This document shows, in pieces, positions 57,090 through 64,000 of a DNA stretch of 64,000 nucleotides (the first letter of the stretch is position 1; every line of letters starts with the position of its first letter). This DNA is from Aeromonas hydrophila subsp. hydrophila ATCC 7966 (lineage in GTDB: Bacteria > Pseudomonadota > Gammaproteobacteria > Enterobacterales > Aeromonadaceae), in contig NC_008570.1 in the NCBI RefSeq assembly GCF_000014805.1, positions 87,501-151,500 of the forward strand, read 5' to 3'. A program made the translations under genes and the position numbers. Below the pieces are notes generated by a model that was not told where the DNA came from, made no database searches, and saw only the letters and a program-made list of their open reading frames with translations.

Positions 57090-57671
57090 ATGGAGTTGCG
57101 TTGCGCCTGGGTGACCAAAGACCCGGAATACATCGAATACCATGACAAACAGTGGGGCAGGCCGGTCCATGACTCGCGCGAGCTGTTTGCCAAGCTTTGC
57201 CTCGACGGCCAGCAGGCGGGGCTGTCGTGGATCACCATCTTGAAGCGCACCGAGAGCTACCATCGCGCCTATGCCGACTTCGATCCGGTGCGCATCGCGC
57301 AGTTCGACGAGCAGGATGTGGAGCGGCTGATGCAAGACACCGGCATCATCCGCAACCGGCTCAAGGTGCAGTCGATCATCAAAAATGCCCGCGCCTATCT
57401 GGCGCTGGGGGCTGAAGGCGTCGACTTTGTCGATTATCTGTGGGGCTTCGTGGGCGGCGCCCCCATCGTCAACCAGCGCCAGGGCAACGGCGACATTCCG
57501 GCGACCTCAGCGGAGTCGGATGCCATGTCCAAGGCACTCAAGAAACGCGGCTTCACCTTTGTCGGCAGCACCATCTGCTACGCCTTCATGCAGGCGGTGG
57601 GGATGGTGAACGATCATCTGGTGACCTGCCCCTGCCACGCCGAGTGCCAACAGGGCCCTGCGCGCCAATAA
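57090..57671 (+). CDS. tag: DNA-3-methyladenine glycosylase I
   Basis: 193-residue base-excision repair enzyme removing N3-methyladenine. HhH-superfamily Tag signatures: RCAWVTKDPEYIEYHDKQWGRPVHDSRELFAKLCLDGQQAGLSWITILKRTESY and the zinc-snap residues Cys near the N-terminus plus DHLVTCPCH near the C-terminus. Divergent from glyQ; AGGAG precedes the ATG by 7 nt. Confidence 0.95.
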   Translation: MELRCAWVTKDPEYIEYHDKQWGRPVHDSRELFAKLCLDGQQAGLSWITILKRTESYHRAYADFDPVRIAQFDEQDVERLMQDTGIIRNRLKVQSIIKNARAYLALGAEGVDFVDYLWGFVGGAPIVNQRQGNGDIPATSAESDAMSKALKKRGFTFVGSTICYAFMQAVGMVNDHLVTCPCHAECQQGPARQ

Positions 57672-57691
57672 ACCGGGTGCAAGGTCAAAGA

Positions 57692-57717
57692 GAAGGGAGG
57701 CTGATGCCTCCCTTTTG
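57692..57717. terminator. tag terminator
   Basis: GAAGGGAGGC, loop TGAT, GCCTCCCTTTT; 20 nt after the tag stop and just beyond the convergent chemoreceptor gene. Confidence 0.85.
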
Positions 57718-57747
57718 CATATCGGCATGGCGTCAGCCATGGGGCCG

Positions 57748-59784
57748 TCAGGCGATCCCGGCCTGACGCAGCGTGCCTGAGTACTGTTTGTCGACCTTGG
57801 AGATGTGGTTGAGCAGCCAGTTCTTGAGAAACACCAGCAGCTCCATGTTGAACTCCTCGTCGTCCGTGCCGTTGCGCTGCATCAGGGTGTCGAGCTCCGC
57901 CAGCAGCCGGGCGTGTTCCTGCTTGTGGCGGCGCAGCTCGGGGTAGCCCGCCTGCTCCATCACGCGCTCCTCGTCGGCGAAGTGCTGGGTGGCGAGCTTG
58001 AGCAGCTCGTCGAGCCGCTGTTTGCGCAGCTGGGCCGGGCTCTTGTCGAGCACCGCCTGGTAGAGCCGGTTCATCGCCTCGAACAAGCCCAGATGCTGGT
58101 TGTCCATACTGGACACCTGCACCATGAAGGCCTCGTTCCAGTGCAGCAGCTCCTGATCCTGGGTGGCGGAGCCTGCCTTGCTGACGTCGAACTGATCGCT
58201 GATGAGGCCGATCTCCTCGTTGGCCTGGTTCATGTCCCGGGTGTGGCTGCGGCTCTGGCGCGCCAGCTCCAGACATTCGCGGGCGATGCTGGCGACCTCC
58301 ATCACATTGCGGTTGGTCTCTTCGGTGACCTGGGCCTGCTGGCCGGCGGCGGTGGCGATGTGGCCATTCATGTCGTTGACCCGGGTGATGGCTTCGACGA
58401 TGGCGGTCAGGGTCTCGCCGGTGCCCGCCGCCTGACTGACCGCCTGTTCGCTCACGTTGCGGGTGGTGTGCATGGTGGTCACCGCGTGGCGGGTGTTGTG
58501 CTGCAGCGCCTCGATACGCTGCTGGATGTCGACGGTGGCGGCCTGAGTGCGGGTCGCCAGCTGGCGCACCTCGTCGGCCACTACCGCGAAGCCGCGGCCC
58601 TGCTCACCGGCCCGGGCCGCCTCGATGGCGGCGTTGAGCGCCAGCAAGTTGGTCTGTTCCGAGATGGTGCGGATCACCTGCAGGATGTTGCCGATCTGGG
58701 TGCTCTCCTGATCCAGCTGGGTCACTTCCCCGGCGGATTGCTCGATGTGGTCGGCCACCTGCCGGATCAGAGAGATGGTCTGGCTCACCTGCCGCTGGCC
58801 GTCGTGAGCCTGCTGCTGGGTGAGCAGGGTATCCTGGCTGGCCTGCTCGGTGTTGTGCTCGATGTTGTGGACGGTGGCGGTCATCTCGTTGATGGCGGTC
58901 GCCAGCATGTCGGTATTCTGCTGGGCCTGCTGCATGCTGCTGAGAGTGCTGCCGGAGTGCGACATCAGCAGGGCCATCTTGTCGTGGGTCTTGCGCGAAA
59001 CCTGCTGCACCGTACCGATCAGGCTGTCGATATTGCCGAGGAAGCGGTTGAACACCTCCGCCAGATAGGCGAACTCGTCCTTGCCCTGGCTGTGCAGCCG
59101 GAAGGTGAGGTTGTGGCTGTGATTGGCCAGTTCGACCAGCTGACCCATCAGATGTTGCAGCGGGCCGACGGTCTTGAAGTAGATGAGCAGCAGCATCAAC
59201 AGGATGATGGCCAGGCTGACGGCCAGCTGCAGCATGTCCTGATGCTGCAGGGCCTCGCTCTGGCCGCGGATATCCTGCTCCCGCTGCTGGAACTGGTGTT
59301 GCTGCTGTTCCAGCACCGCTTCGACCTGGCTGGCGATGTTGTCGGTGAGGGCGTCAAACCCTTCGGTCGGCTGCTTCATCAGCTGGTTGCCGGCCTCGCG
59401 CCCCTCCTTCAGATAGATGTCCACCATCCGCTTGCCGATCTCCAGTTGGCGGGCCAGTAGCGGGGTGAGCGGCGCTTTCAGCTGCGGCAGCCGCTCCAGC
59501 AACTGGCGGGCCGCCTGGGCATGCTGTTCGGCCTCGCCGATGGAGTCCATCTCGCCGGAGACGGCGGCATCGGTCAGGAACTGCTGGACCTGGGTGGTGT
59601 GATAACGCAGCTCCTGCAGGGCTATCTGCTCGTTGGCACTGACGATGAGCTGGTTGGGCAGCTCACCGAGGCGGGCGGTCAGGCTGCTGCGCCAGAGCCC
59701 GGCCAGCGCCATGGTGATCAGAATGACGAGGCTGGCACTCAACAGCAGGTGCCGGATCGAGACGTTGCGAAGCAGTGCGGACAT
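57748..59784 (-). CDS. Methyl-accepting chemotaxis protein fused to hemerythrin
   Basis: 678 residues. Helix 1 (about 12-31), a periplasmic four-helix-bundle-like sensor, helix 2 (about 190-208), HAMP, MCP signalling domain with the hairpin [37 protein letters not shown], and a C-terminal bacteriohemerythrin domain (about 555-670). The latter keeps the diiron ligands: MDNQH, HFADEE, HKQEH and HISKVD. Such domains bind O2 or NO, so the receptor probably senses both a periplasmic signal and an intracellular gas. Start chosen at MSALLRN with GAGG 6 nt upstream; a longer start at 59829 is less likely. No other che genes nearby. Confidence 0.92.
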   Translation of the reverse strand: MSALLRNVSIRHLLLSASLVILITMALAGLWRSSLTARLGELPNQLIVSANEQIALQELRYHTTQVQQFLTDAAVSGEMDSIGEAEQHAQAARQLLERLPQLKAPLTPLLARQLEIGKRMVDIYLKEGREAGNQLMKQPTEGFDALTDNIASQVEAVLEQQQHQFQQREQDIRGQSEALQHQDMLQLAVSLAIILLMLLLIYFKTVGPLQHLMGQLVELANHSHNLTFRLHSQGKDEFAYLAEVFNRFLGNIDSLIGTVQQVSRKTHDKMALLMSHSGSTLSSMQQAQQNTDMLATAINEMTATVHNIEHNTEQASQDTLLTQQQAHDGQRQVSQTISLIRQVADHIEQSAGEVTQLDQESTQIGNILQVIRTISEQTNLLALNAAIEAARAGEQGRGFAVVADEVRQLATRTQAATVDIQQRIEALQHNTRHAVTTMHTTRNVSEQAVSQAAGTGETLTAIVEAITRVNDMNGHIATAAGQQAQVTEETNRNVMEVASIARECLELARQSRSHTRDMNQANEEIGLISDQFDVSKAGSATQDQELLHWNEAFMVQVSSMDNQHLGLFEAMNRLYQAVLDKSPAQLRKQRLDELLKLATQHFADEERVMEQAGYPELRRHKQEHARLLAELDTLMQRNGTDDEEFNMELLVFLKNWLLNHISKVDKQYSGTLRQAGIA

Positions 59785-60036
59785 GAGAGACCTCGAACTC
59801 CTGTTGATAGTGCATTCAATAGTAGCCAAAAGGGGCGCATTTTGGTCCGCTGAACAAGGAGATAGGTCACAGTTGTGAGCTTGATCCGGCTACCGGTTCA
59901 GGCGGCATCCAGCCGGCCTGCGGATACTGGGGGGTGGGCAGAGAGGGACGCGATGTTGATAACGTCACACCTTGGCACACCTCTGGGGTAGAATGCGCCC
60001 TCTTTGGATTTGAGTCGGTTTTTTTAGAGGTTTTTC

Positions 60037-60693
60037 ATGCATTTCAAGACACTTGTTCCCGCCGTTGCCCTGCTCGTAGCCCTGACCGGCTGTACCACCA
60101 ACCCCTACACTGGCGAATCCCAGACCTCCAAGGGCGCCTGGGGCGCGCTGGCTGGCGCGGCCACTGGCGCCGCCGTGGGCGCGCTCTCTTCCAGCAAGGG
60201 TGACCGCAAGAAGGGGATCCTGACCGGCGTGGCCGCGGGCGCCGCTCTGGGTGGCGGTATCGGCTACTACATGGACGTGCAGGAAGCCAAGCTGCGCGAG
60301 AAGCTGCAGGGCACCGGTGTCAGCGTGACCCGCAACGGTGACCAGCTGATCCTCAACATGCCGAACAACGTCACCTTCGACAGCTCCAGCGCCCAGCTGA
60401 AAGCGGCCGGTGCCAACACTCTGTCCGGCGTGGCCATGGTAGTCGGTGAGTTCGACAAGACCCGCCTGAACGTGGTCGGTCACACCGACAGCACAGGTTC
60501 CCGCGAGCTGAACATGAAGCTCTCCGCCCAGCGCGCCGATGCCGTCGCCGCCCAGTTGATCGGCCAAGGTGTGACTGGCAGCCGTATCTCCACCAGCGGT
60601 GTGGGCCCGGATCAGCCGGTAGCCACCAACAGCACCGCCGAAGGCAAGGCCCAGAACCGTCGGGTGACCATCACCCTAACCCCGACCGCCTAA
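60037..60693 (+). CDS. OmpA-family lipoprotein, YiaD-like
   Basis: 218 residues. Lipoprotein signal MHFKTLVPAVALLVALTGC (lipobox LTGC), a Gly/Ala-rich glycine-zipper region (GALAGAATGAAVGALSS ... GVAAGAALGGGIGYYMD), and a C-terminal OmpA-like peptidoglycan-binding domain (NMPNNVTFDSSSAQLK ... NVVGHTDSTGSRELNMKLSAQRADAV ... AEGKAQNRRVTI). Outer-membrane tether to peptidoglycan. Followed by a strong terminator. Confidence 0.92.
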   Translation: MHFKTLVPAVALLVALTGCTTNPYTGESQTSKGAWGALAGAATGAAVGALSSSKGDRKKGILTGVAAGAALGGGIGYYMDVQEAKLREKLQGTGVSVTRNGDQLILNMPNNVTFDSSSAQLKAAGANTLSGVAMVVGEFDKTRLNVVGHTDSTGSRELNMKLSAQRADAVAAQLIGQGVTGSRISTSGVGPDQPVATNSTAEGKAQNRRVTITLTPTA

Positions 60694-60714
60694 GCGGTCC
60701 GGTTCGCAGACATG

Positions 60715-60749
60715 AAAAAGGCCCCGCCAGCGATGGCGGGGCCCTTTTA
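60715..60749 (+). terminator. Terminator of the YiaD-like gene
   Basis: AAAAAGGCCCCGCCA, loop GCGA, TGGCGGGGCCCTTTT, 21 nt after the stop codon. Confidence 0.88.
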
Positions 60750-60838
60750 TTGGTGCCGTTGCGAGCAATGGCGCCTTGTTCTTGGACCCCTTCTCCCCTT
60801 GTGGGAGAAGGGCGGGGATGAGGGGGATAACTGCCTAT

Positions 60839-60957
60839 TAGATAGCCGCGGTCAGCTGCACTTCCACCTTGTAGCCTTCGTGGGCCGGGCCAGACGGGCT
60901 TGTACGCATGCTCTAACCGGCGCTGTGTCGGCATCAGGGGAGCCAGGCATCCCGCTC
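60839..60957 (-). pseudogene. Decayed partial copy of the ridA 3' end
   Basis: This 119-nt stretch repeats the 3' end of the adjacent ridA gene (60961-61070). Both read, on the minus strand, a tail ending in VQLTAA(I/V) and a TAA stop, with shared blocks such as CAGCTGCACTTC, CACCTTGTAGCCTTCGTGGGCC and CCAGGCATCCC. The copy carries an extra CCCGG that breaks the frame and several substitutions, so it is not functional. It looks like the remnant of a tandem duplication of the gene or its tail. Confidence 0.8.
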
Positions 60958-60960
60958 GGC

Positions 60961-61308
60961 TTAGACGGCGGCAGTCAGCTGCACTTCGACCTTGTAGCCT
61001 TCGTGGGCCAGGCGGGCCTGCACGCAGGCTCTGACCGGCGCGGTACCCGCCGGGATCCAGGCATCCCACTGCTCGTTGAAGGCCGCGATGTTTGCGATGT
61101 CCTTGAGGTAGATGTTGGCCATCAGGATCTTGTCGACGCCGGAGCCGTTGGCTTCCAGCAGGCGCTGCAGGCTTTCCAGCACTTCACGGGTCTGCTGGTG
61201 AATATCGGCGGTATCGGTGGCTGGCACTTCCACCACGTAGAGGGTGCCGTTGTGAATGACCACGTCAGACCAACGCTGGGTGGTGCCGATTCGGGTAATG
61301 GCTGGCAT
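60961..61308 (-). CDS. RidA-family protein (YoaB-like)
   Basis: 115 residues of the YjgF/YER057c/UK114 fold. It is close to E. coli YoaB: RWSDVVIHNGTLYVVEVPA, ESLQRLLEANGSGVDKILMANIYLKDI, WDAWIPAGTAPVRACVQARLAHEGYKVEVQLTAAV. The catalytic-type Arg of RidA is in APVRACVQA. RidA-type proteins hydrolyse reactive enamine/imine intermediates; the exact substrate of this subgroup is not known. A decayed copy of its 3' end lies immediately downstream. Confidence 0.88.
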   Translation of the reverse strand: MPAITRIGTTQRWSDVVIHNGTLYVVEVPATDTADIHQQTREVLESLQRLLEANGSGVDKILMANIYLKDIANIAAFNEQWDAWIPAGTAPVRACVQARLAHEGYKVEVQLTAAV

Positions 61309-61329
61309 GGATTGCTCCGGTGTTGGGGC

Positions 61330-61575
61330 TTACTGACCCTTGCGGATCAGATAGCGGTAAGGGGCCTGCTCTGTCTCGCTGGCGACCAGGGTGTGATCCA
61401 TGAAGCGGCAGAAACTGGGGATGTCGCGGGTGGTTGAGGGGTCGTCGGCACTGACCAGCAGGGTCTCCCCGTCAGCCATCAGCCGCACTTTTTTACGAAC
61501 CATCATCACTGGCTCGGGGCAACGAAGCCCGATTGCGTCCAACTCGTGAGTTGCGTCGCAGAATAAAGCACTCAT
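61330..61575 (-). CDS. tusA: Sulfur carrier protein TusA
   Basis: 81 residues with the conserved [20 protein letters not shown] segment (CPxP) whose Cys carries persulfide sulfur from IscS toward tRNA 2-thiouridine synthesis. ATG at 61575 preferred to an in-frame upstream TTG. The ridA-like gene follows 21 nt downstream on the same strand. Confidence 0.93.
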   Translation of the reverse strand: MSALFCDATHELDAIGLRCPEPVMMVRKKVRLMADGETLLVSADDPSTTRDIPSFCRFMDHTLVASETEQAPYRYLIRKGQ

Positions 61576-61746
61576 CAATAATCAACCTTCAACCAAATCA
61601 GCTGCCAATGATACTCACGGCGAAAAAATAATCAAACCACTCCGGCAACTGGCAGCATATGTAACCAAAGTGTTATCTGGGCCTACCCACTCCCCGCCGT
61701 ATGAGTAATATAAAAATTGAACCATATTCAACAAGGAGGTGTGAAT

Positions 61747-61938
61747 ATGCAGGTCTCCTACGGCAGATTACAAGCCTACGCAGGCATGGGGTTCTTGTCT
61801 TTCGCCATGATAGTGATGGGCAGCCCGATCGGTAACACCGGCACCTGGTTCGGTTCCATGGTGATGATCGGACTGGGGCTCTGGATCGAGCTCAGCGATT
61901 ACTACGACGAGGATGAGGACGAAAACGATCAATCCTGA
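61747..61938 (+). CDS. Small membrane protein, 63 residues
   Basis: Preceded by an almost ideal Shine-Dalgarno AAGGAGGTG with 5-nt spacing, so translation is likely strong. Two hydrophobic segments (YAGMGFLSFAMIVMGSPIG and GTWFGSMVMIGLGLWIELSD) are separated by a short turn and followed by a very acidic tail (DYYDEDEDENDQS). Family not recognised. It has its own terminator. Confidence 0.75.
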   Translation: MQVSYGRLQAYAGMGFLSFAMIVMGSPIGNTGTWFGSMVMIGLGLWIELSDYYDEDEDENDQS

Positions 61939-61952
61939 CCCCAATACTTTCA

Positions 61953-61993
61953 CAACGACAAAGGCGGATATCTCATCCGCCTTTGTCGTTTCT
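61953..61993. terminator. Bidirectional terminator after the small membrane protein
   Basis: AACGACAAAGGCGGAT, loop ATCTC, ATCCGCCTTTGTCGTT: a perfect stem of 16 bp, serving the small gene and the convergent sugar-binding gene. Confidence 0.88.
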
Positions 61994-62010
61994 GGCCGCA
62001 GCAAAAAGCG

Positions 62011-63249
62011 TCAGCGGGTCGAGCGCATGGCCCGCTCCAGATGCAGCGCAGTCTGCTGCGGGTTGGCTCTGGGGTCGTTGAAGAAGTTGCTCAGCACATC
62101 CATGATCGCCTGGCGCATGTTGGTCGGCGTCGCCATCCCCTCCGCCATGCTGGGCAGCAGGTTGCCCTCCCGCTCCGCCAGCAGAAAATCCTGATAGGAG
62201 CGGATGGCGCAGCGGTCGAACTTGCTCATGTCCGGCTTGGTCAGCGCCGGGATCGAGCCTTTCACCCGGTTGAACTCCTGCTGGAAGCGCGGCGTCATCA
62301 GCAGCTGGGCCAGCTCGCCCTGGGCCTGCAGCTGGGCGGGATCCCGCTGCTTGAACATGGCGATAGAGTCGAGGTTGTAGCTGAACAGGTTGGCACTGCC
62401 GGGGCTCGGCAGGCACTCGATATCCTCGCCGGGCCGATAGTTTCCAGCGCTCAGCTCCCCCTTCACCCAGTCCCCCATGATCTGCATGGCGGCGCCGCCG
62501 CTCTCCAGCAGGTTGGTGGCCTGGTGCCACTTCAGGCCGGCGTATTTTTCCGGAACATAGCCGCGCAGCTGCTGAAAGCGGGTCAGCACCCGCACCATGT
62601 CGGGGCCGGTCAGGGTGGCGCTGTCCTGTTCCACGAAGGCTTTGCGATAGAACGCCTTGCCCCCTTCGCCGAGTGCCACCGTTTCGAACAGCACCGCCAG
62701 CTGCCAGGGCTCGTTGCCGATGGCGAGCGGGGTGATCCCTTGTTGCTTGAGCCGGTCGGCCACGGTCACGAACTGGGCCCAGCTGGTGGGCGGCGTCAGC
62801 TTGTTGCGCTCGAAGATCTTGCGGTTGAGCCACAGCCAGTTGACCCGGTGGATGCCGGTCGGCACCGCCATCAGGGCACCGTTCTGGCTGAGAGTCTCCC
62901 GCACCATGGGCGGCAGCTGGGGATACCAGCCGAGGTGTTCGGCCATGGGGGTGAGATCGCGCAGGAAGCCGAGTCCGGCCCATTCCCGCAACTCGAACCC
63001 CTTGAGGTGGGCCGCTTCCGGAGGATTGGCCGCCAGTGCCCGGCTTTTCAGCACCGTCATGGCGCTCTTGCCGCCGCCCCCCTGCACCGCGAAGTCGTTC
63101 CACTGGTTGCCTTGCTCGGTCCACTCGGACTTGAGCACCTCCACCGCCCTGGCCTCGCCGCCGGAGGTCCACCAGTGCAGTACCTCCACCTGGGAGGCGC
63201 CTACAGGCAGGGAGAGCAGGGCGATGAGAGAAAAAGACAACCACTTCAT
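62011..63249 (-). CDS. ABC transporter sugar-binding protein (glucose/mannose type)
   Basis: 412 residues with signal peptide MKWLSFSLIALLSLPVGA. Family 1 extracellular solute-binding fold: VEVLHWWTSGGEARAVEVLKSEW, SAMTVLKSRALAANPPEAAHL, PTGIHRVNWLWLNRKIFERN and GAAMQIMGDWVKGEL. It resembles glucose/mannose-binding proteins such as Pseudomonas GltB. No permease or ATPase genes are in the window. The gene begins 4 nt after the stop of the upstream sensor kinase gene, so they share a transcript. Confidence 0.88.
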   Translation of the reverse strand: MKWLSFSLIALLSLPVGASQVEVLHWWTSGGEARAVEVLKSEWTEQGNQWNDFAVQGGGGKSAMTVLKSRALAANPPEAAHLKGFELREWAGLGFLRDLTPMAEHLGWYPQLPPMVRETLSQNGALMAVPTGIHRVNWLWLNRKIFERNKLTPPTSWAQFVTVADRLKQQGITPLAIGNEPWQLAVLFETVALGEGGKAFYRKAFVEQDSATLTGPDMVRVLTRFQQLRGYVPEKYAGLKWHQATNLLESGGAAMQIMGDWVKGELSAGNYRPGEDIECLPSPGSANLFSYNLDSIAMFKQRDPAQLQAQGELAQLLMTPRFQQEFNRVKGSIPALTKPDMSKFDRCAIRSYQDFLLAEREGNLLPSMAEGMATPTNMRQAIMDVLSNFFNDPRANPQQTALHLERAMRSTR

Positions 63250-63253
63250 AAGG

Positions 63254-64000
63254 TTACTGCCTTGGTAGGGAGAGGGTGGCCTGCAGGCCGCCCTGCGGAC
63301 GATTTTCCAGCACCAGATCGCCGCCGTGGGCGTGGGCTATGTTGCGGGCAATGCCCAGACCCAGGCCGGTGCCGGCCAGATCCGTGCTGAGCCGGTAGTA
63401 GGGCTCGAAGATGCGTTCGAACTGATCCTCCGGCAGGCCAGGCCCCTCGTCCATGATGAACAGGATCAGCATCTCCTCGTCGTCCATGATGATGATGCGC
63501 ACCCGTTGGCCGTACTTGATGCCGTTGTCCACCAGGTTGCCGATGCAGCGCTTGAGGGCCAGCGGCTTGCCGCGGTAGGGCTGCTTGCAGTGGCCTTCGA
63601 TGGTCAGCCGCTCGTCGTGCAGGTTCATGGCCTCCGCCATCTGCTCCAGCATGGCGTCGATGTCGAGCTGCTCGATGTTCTCGTGGATGTCGGTGTCTTT
63701 CACCGTCTGCAGCGCTCCCTTCACCATCAGCTCCAGCTCGTCCAGGTCCTTGTTGAACTTGGCGATCTGCTGTTCGTCGTCGAGCAGCTCGACCCGCAGC
63801 CGCAGCCGGGTGATGGGGGTCTTGAGGTCGTGGGAAATCGAGCTGAACAGCCGCTCTCTATCGTCGATATAGCGGCGGATGCGGTGCTGCATGATGTTGA
63901 AGGCGCGGGTGGCCGCCACGATTTCGGAGGCCCCCTCCTCTTTCAGCGAGGGCTGGTCGATGTCCTTGCCGAGGTTGACGGCCGCCTTGGCCAGCCGGCG
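63254..64000 (-). CDS. Sensor histidine kinase, C-terminal part (N-terminus outside window)
   Basis: An open frame entering from the right edge. Visible: the end of a HAMP-like segment (RRLAKAAVNLGKDIDQPSLKEEGASEI, then AATRAFNIMQHRIRRYIDDRERL), H-box FSSISHDLKTPITRLRLR with the phospho-accepting His, N-box IGNLVDNGIKYG, G1 IMDEGPGLPEDQ, F-box FEPYYRL and G2 GTGLGLGIA. EnvZ/OmpR class. Linked to a sugar-binding protein, like Pseudomonas GtrS next to the glucose transporter, so it likely controls sugar uptake. An internal ATG at 63919 is not the true start. Confidence 0.93.
   Translation of the reverse strand, partial: RRLAKAAVNLGKDIDQPSLKEEGASEIVAATRAFNIMQHRIRRYIDDRERLFSSISHDLKTPITRLRLRVELLDDEQQIAKFNKDLDELELMVKGALQTVKDTDIHENIEQLDIDAMLEQMAEAMNLHDERLTIEGHCKQPYRGKPLALKRCIGNLVDNGIKYGQRVRIIIMDDEEMLILFIMDEGPGLPEDQFERIFEPYYRLSTDLAGTGLGLGIARNIAHAHGGDLVLENRPQGGLQATLSLPRQ

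Overview
The window is about 64 kb of GC-rich gammaproteobacterial chromosome, most consistent with Aeromonas. Reasons: the 23S/5S rRNA sequence and the housekeeping proteins are close to enterobacterial and Vibrio versions, gene orders such as ubiE-ubiJ-ubiB-tatABC-tatD, rhlB-gppA opposite trxA-rho, and norR/norVW match that group, and there is a large Aeromonas-type lipoprotein lipase of the Pla-1/cef family. The species cannot be fixed from this window. Almost all of it is conserved core genome; there is no prophage, IS element, integron or CRISPR array.

Layout. 1-3100: 3' end of an rRNA operon (partial 23S, 5S, tRNA-Thr, terminator). 3100-14050: a small unknown gene, cytosine deaminase, fluoride channel, ubiquinone genes ubiE/ubiJ/ubiB, Tat export genes tatABC, tatD, a Mg-type hemB and oligopeptidase A. 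14100-24900: a GAF-PAS-PAS-GGDEF-EAL protein, rsmJ, a DUF4382 lipoprotein with a Rof-like Rho inhibitor, gppA/rhlB, trxA, rho with a C-rich leader, and an exported unknown. 24900-31700: ubiD, fre, ubiK, the lipase, and glpE-glpG. 31800-38500: a LysE-type exporter converging on an AraC gene that abuts a livKHMGF branched-chain amino acid importer. 38500-43600: a LacI-family regulator, then an alpha-glucoside PTS operon (EIICB plus 6-phospho-alpha-glucosidase) with a divergent GntR regulator, bracketed by two copies of the same terminator. 43600-49700: nitric oxide detoxification (norR, norV, norW) with recognisable NorR sites and a sigma-54 promoter, followed by a YeaR-like protein and a NapH-like membrane ferredoxin. 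49700-53900: an aromatic amino acid permease with a highly structured leader, DM13 and lysozyme-inhibitor-like periplasmic proteins, a small P-loop kinase-like protein and an AT-rich orphan. 53900-64000: glyQS, tag, a chemoreceptor fused to hemerythrin, a YiaD-like lipoprotein, a RidA protein with a decayed partial copy beside it, TusA, a 63-residue membrane protein, and a sugar-binding protein in an operon with a sensor kinase cut by the window edge.

Functional themes. Six ubiquinone-related genes (ubiE, ubiJ, ubiB, ubiD, ubiK and the flavin reductase gene fre) lie in three clusters. Rho and a probable Rho inhibitor lie 5 kb apart. The nor cluster plus YeaR-like and NapH-like genes, and the hemerythrin chemoreceptor, suggest handling or sensing of NO and oxygen. 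The most second-look-worthy items are the extended nor cluster, the structured leader before the permease, the AT-rich orphan, the decayed ridA copy, and the AraC gene attached to the liv operon opposite an exporter. I did not find a clearly new defence or mobile system.
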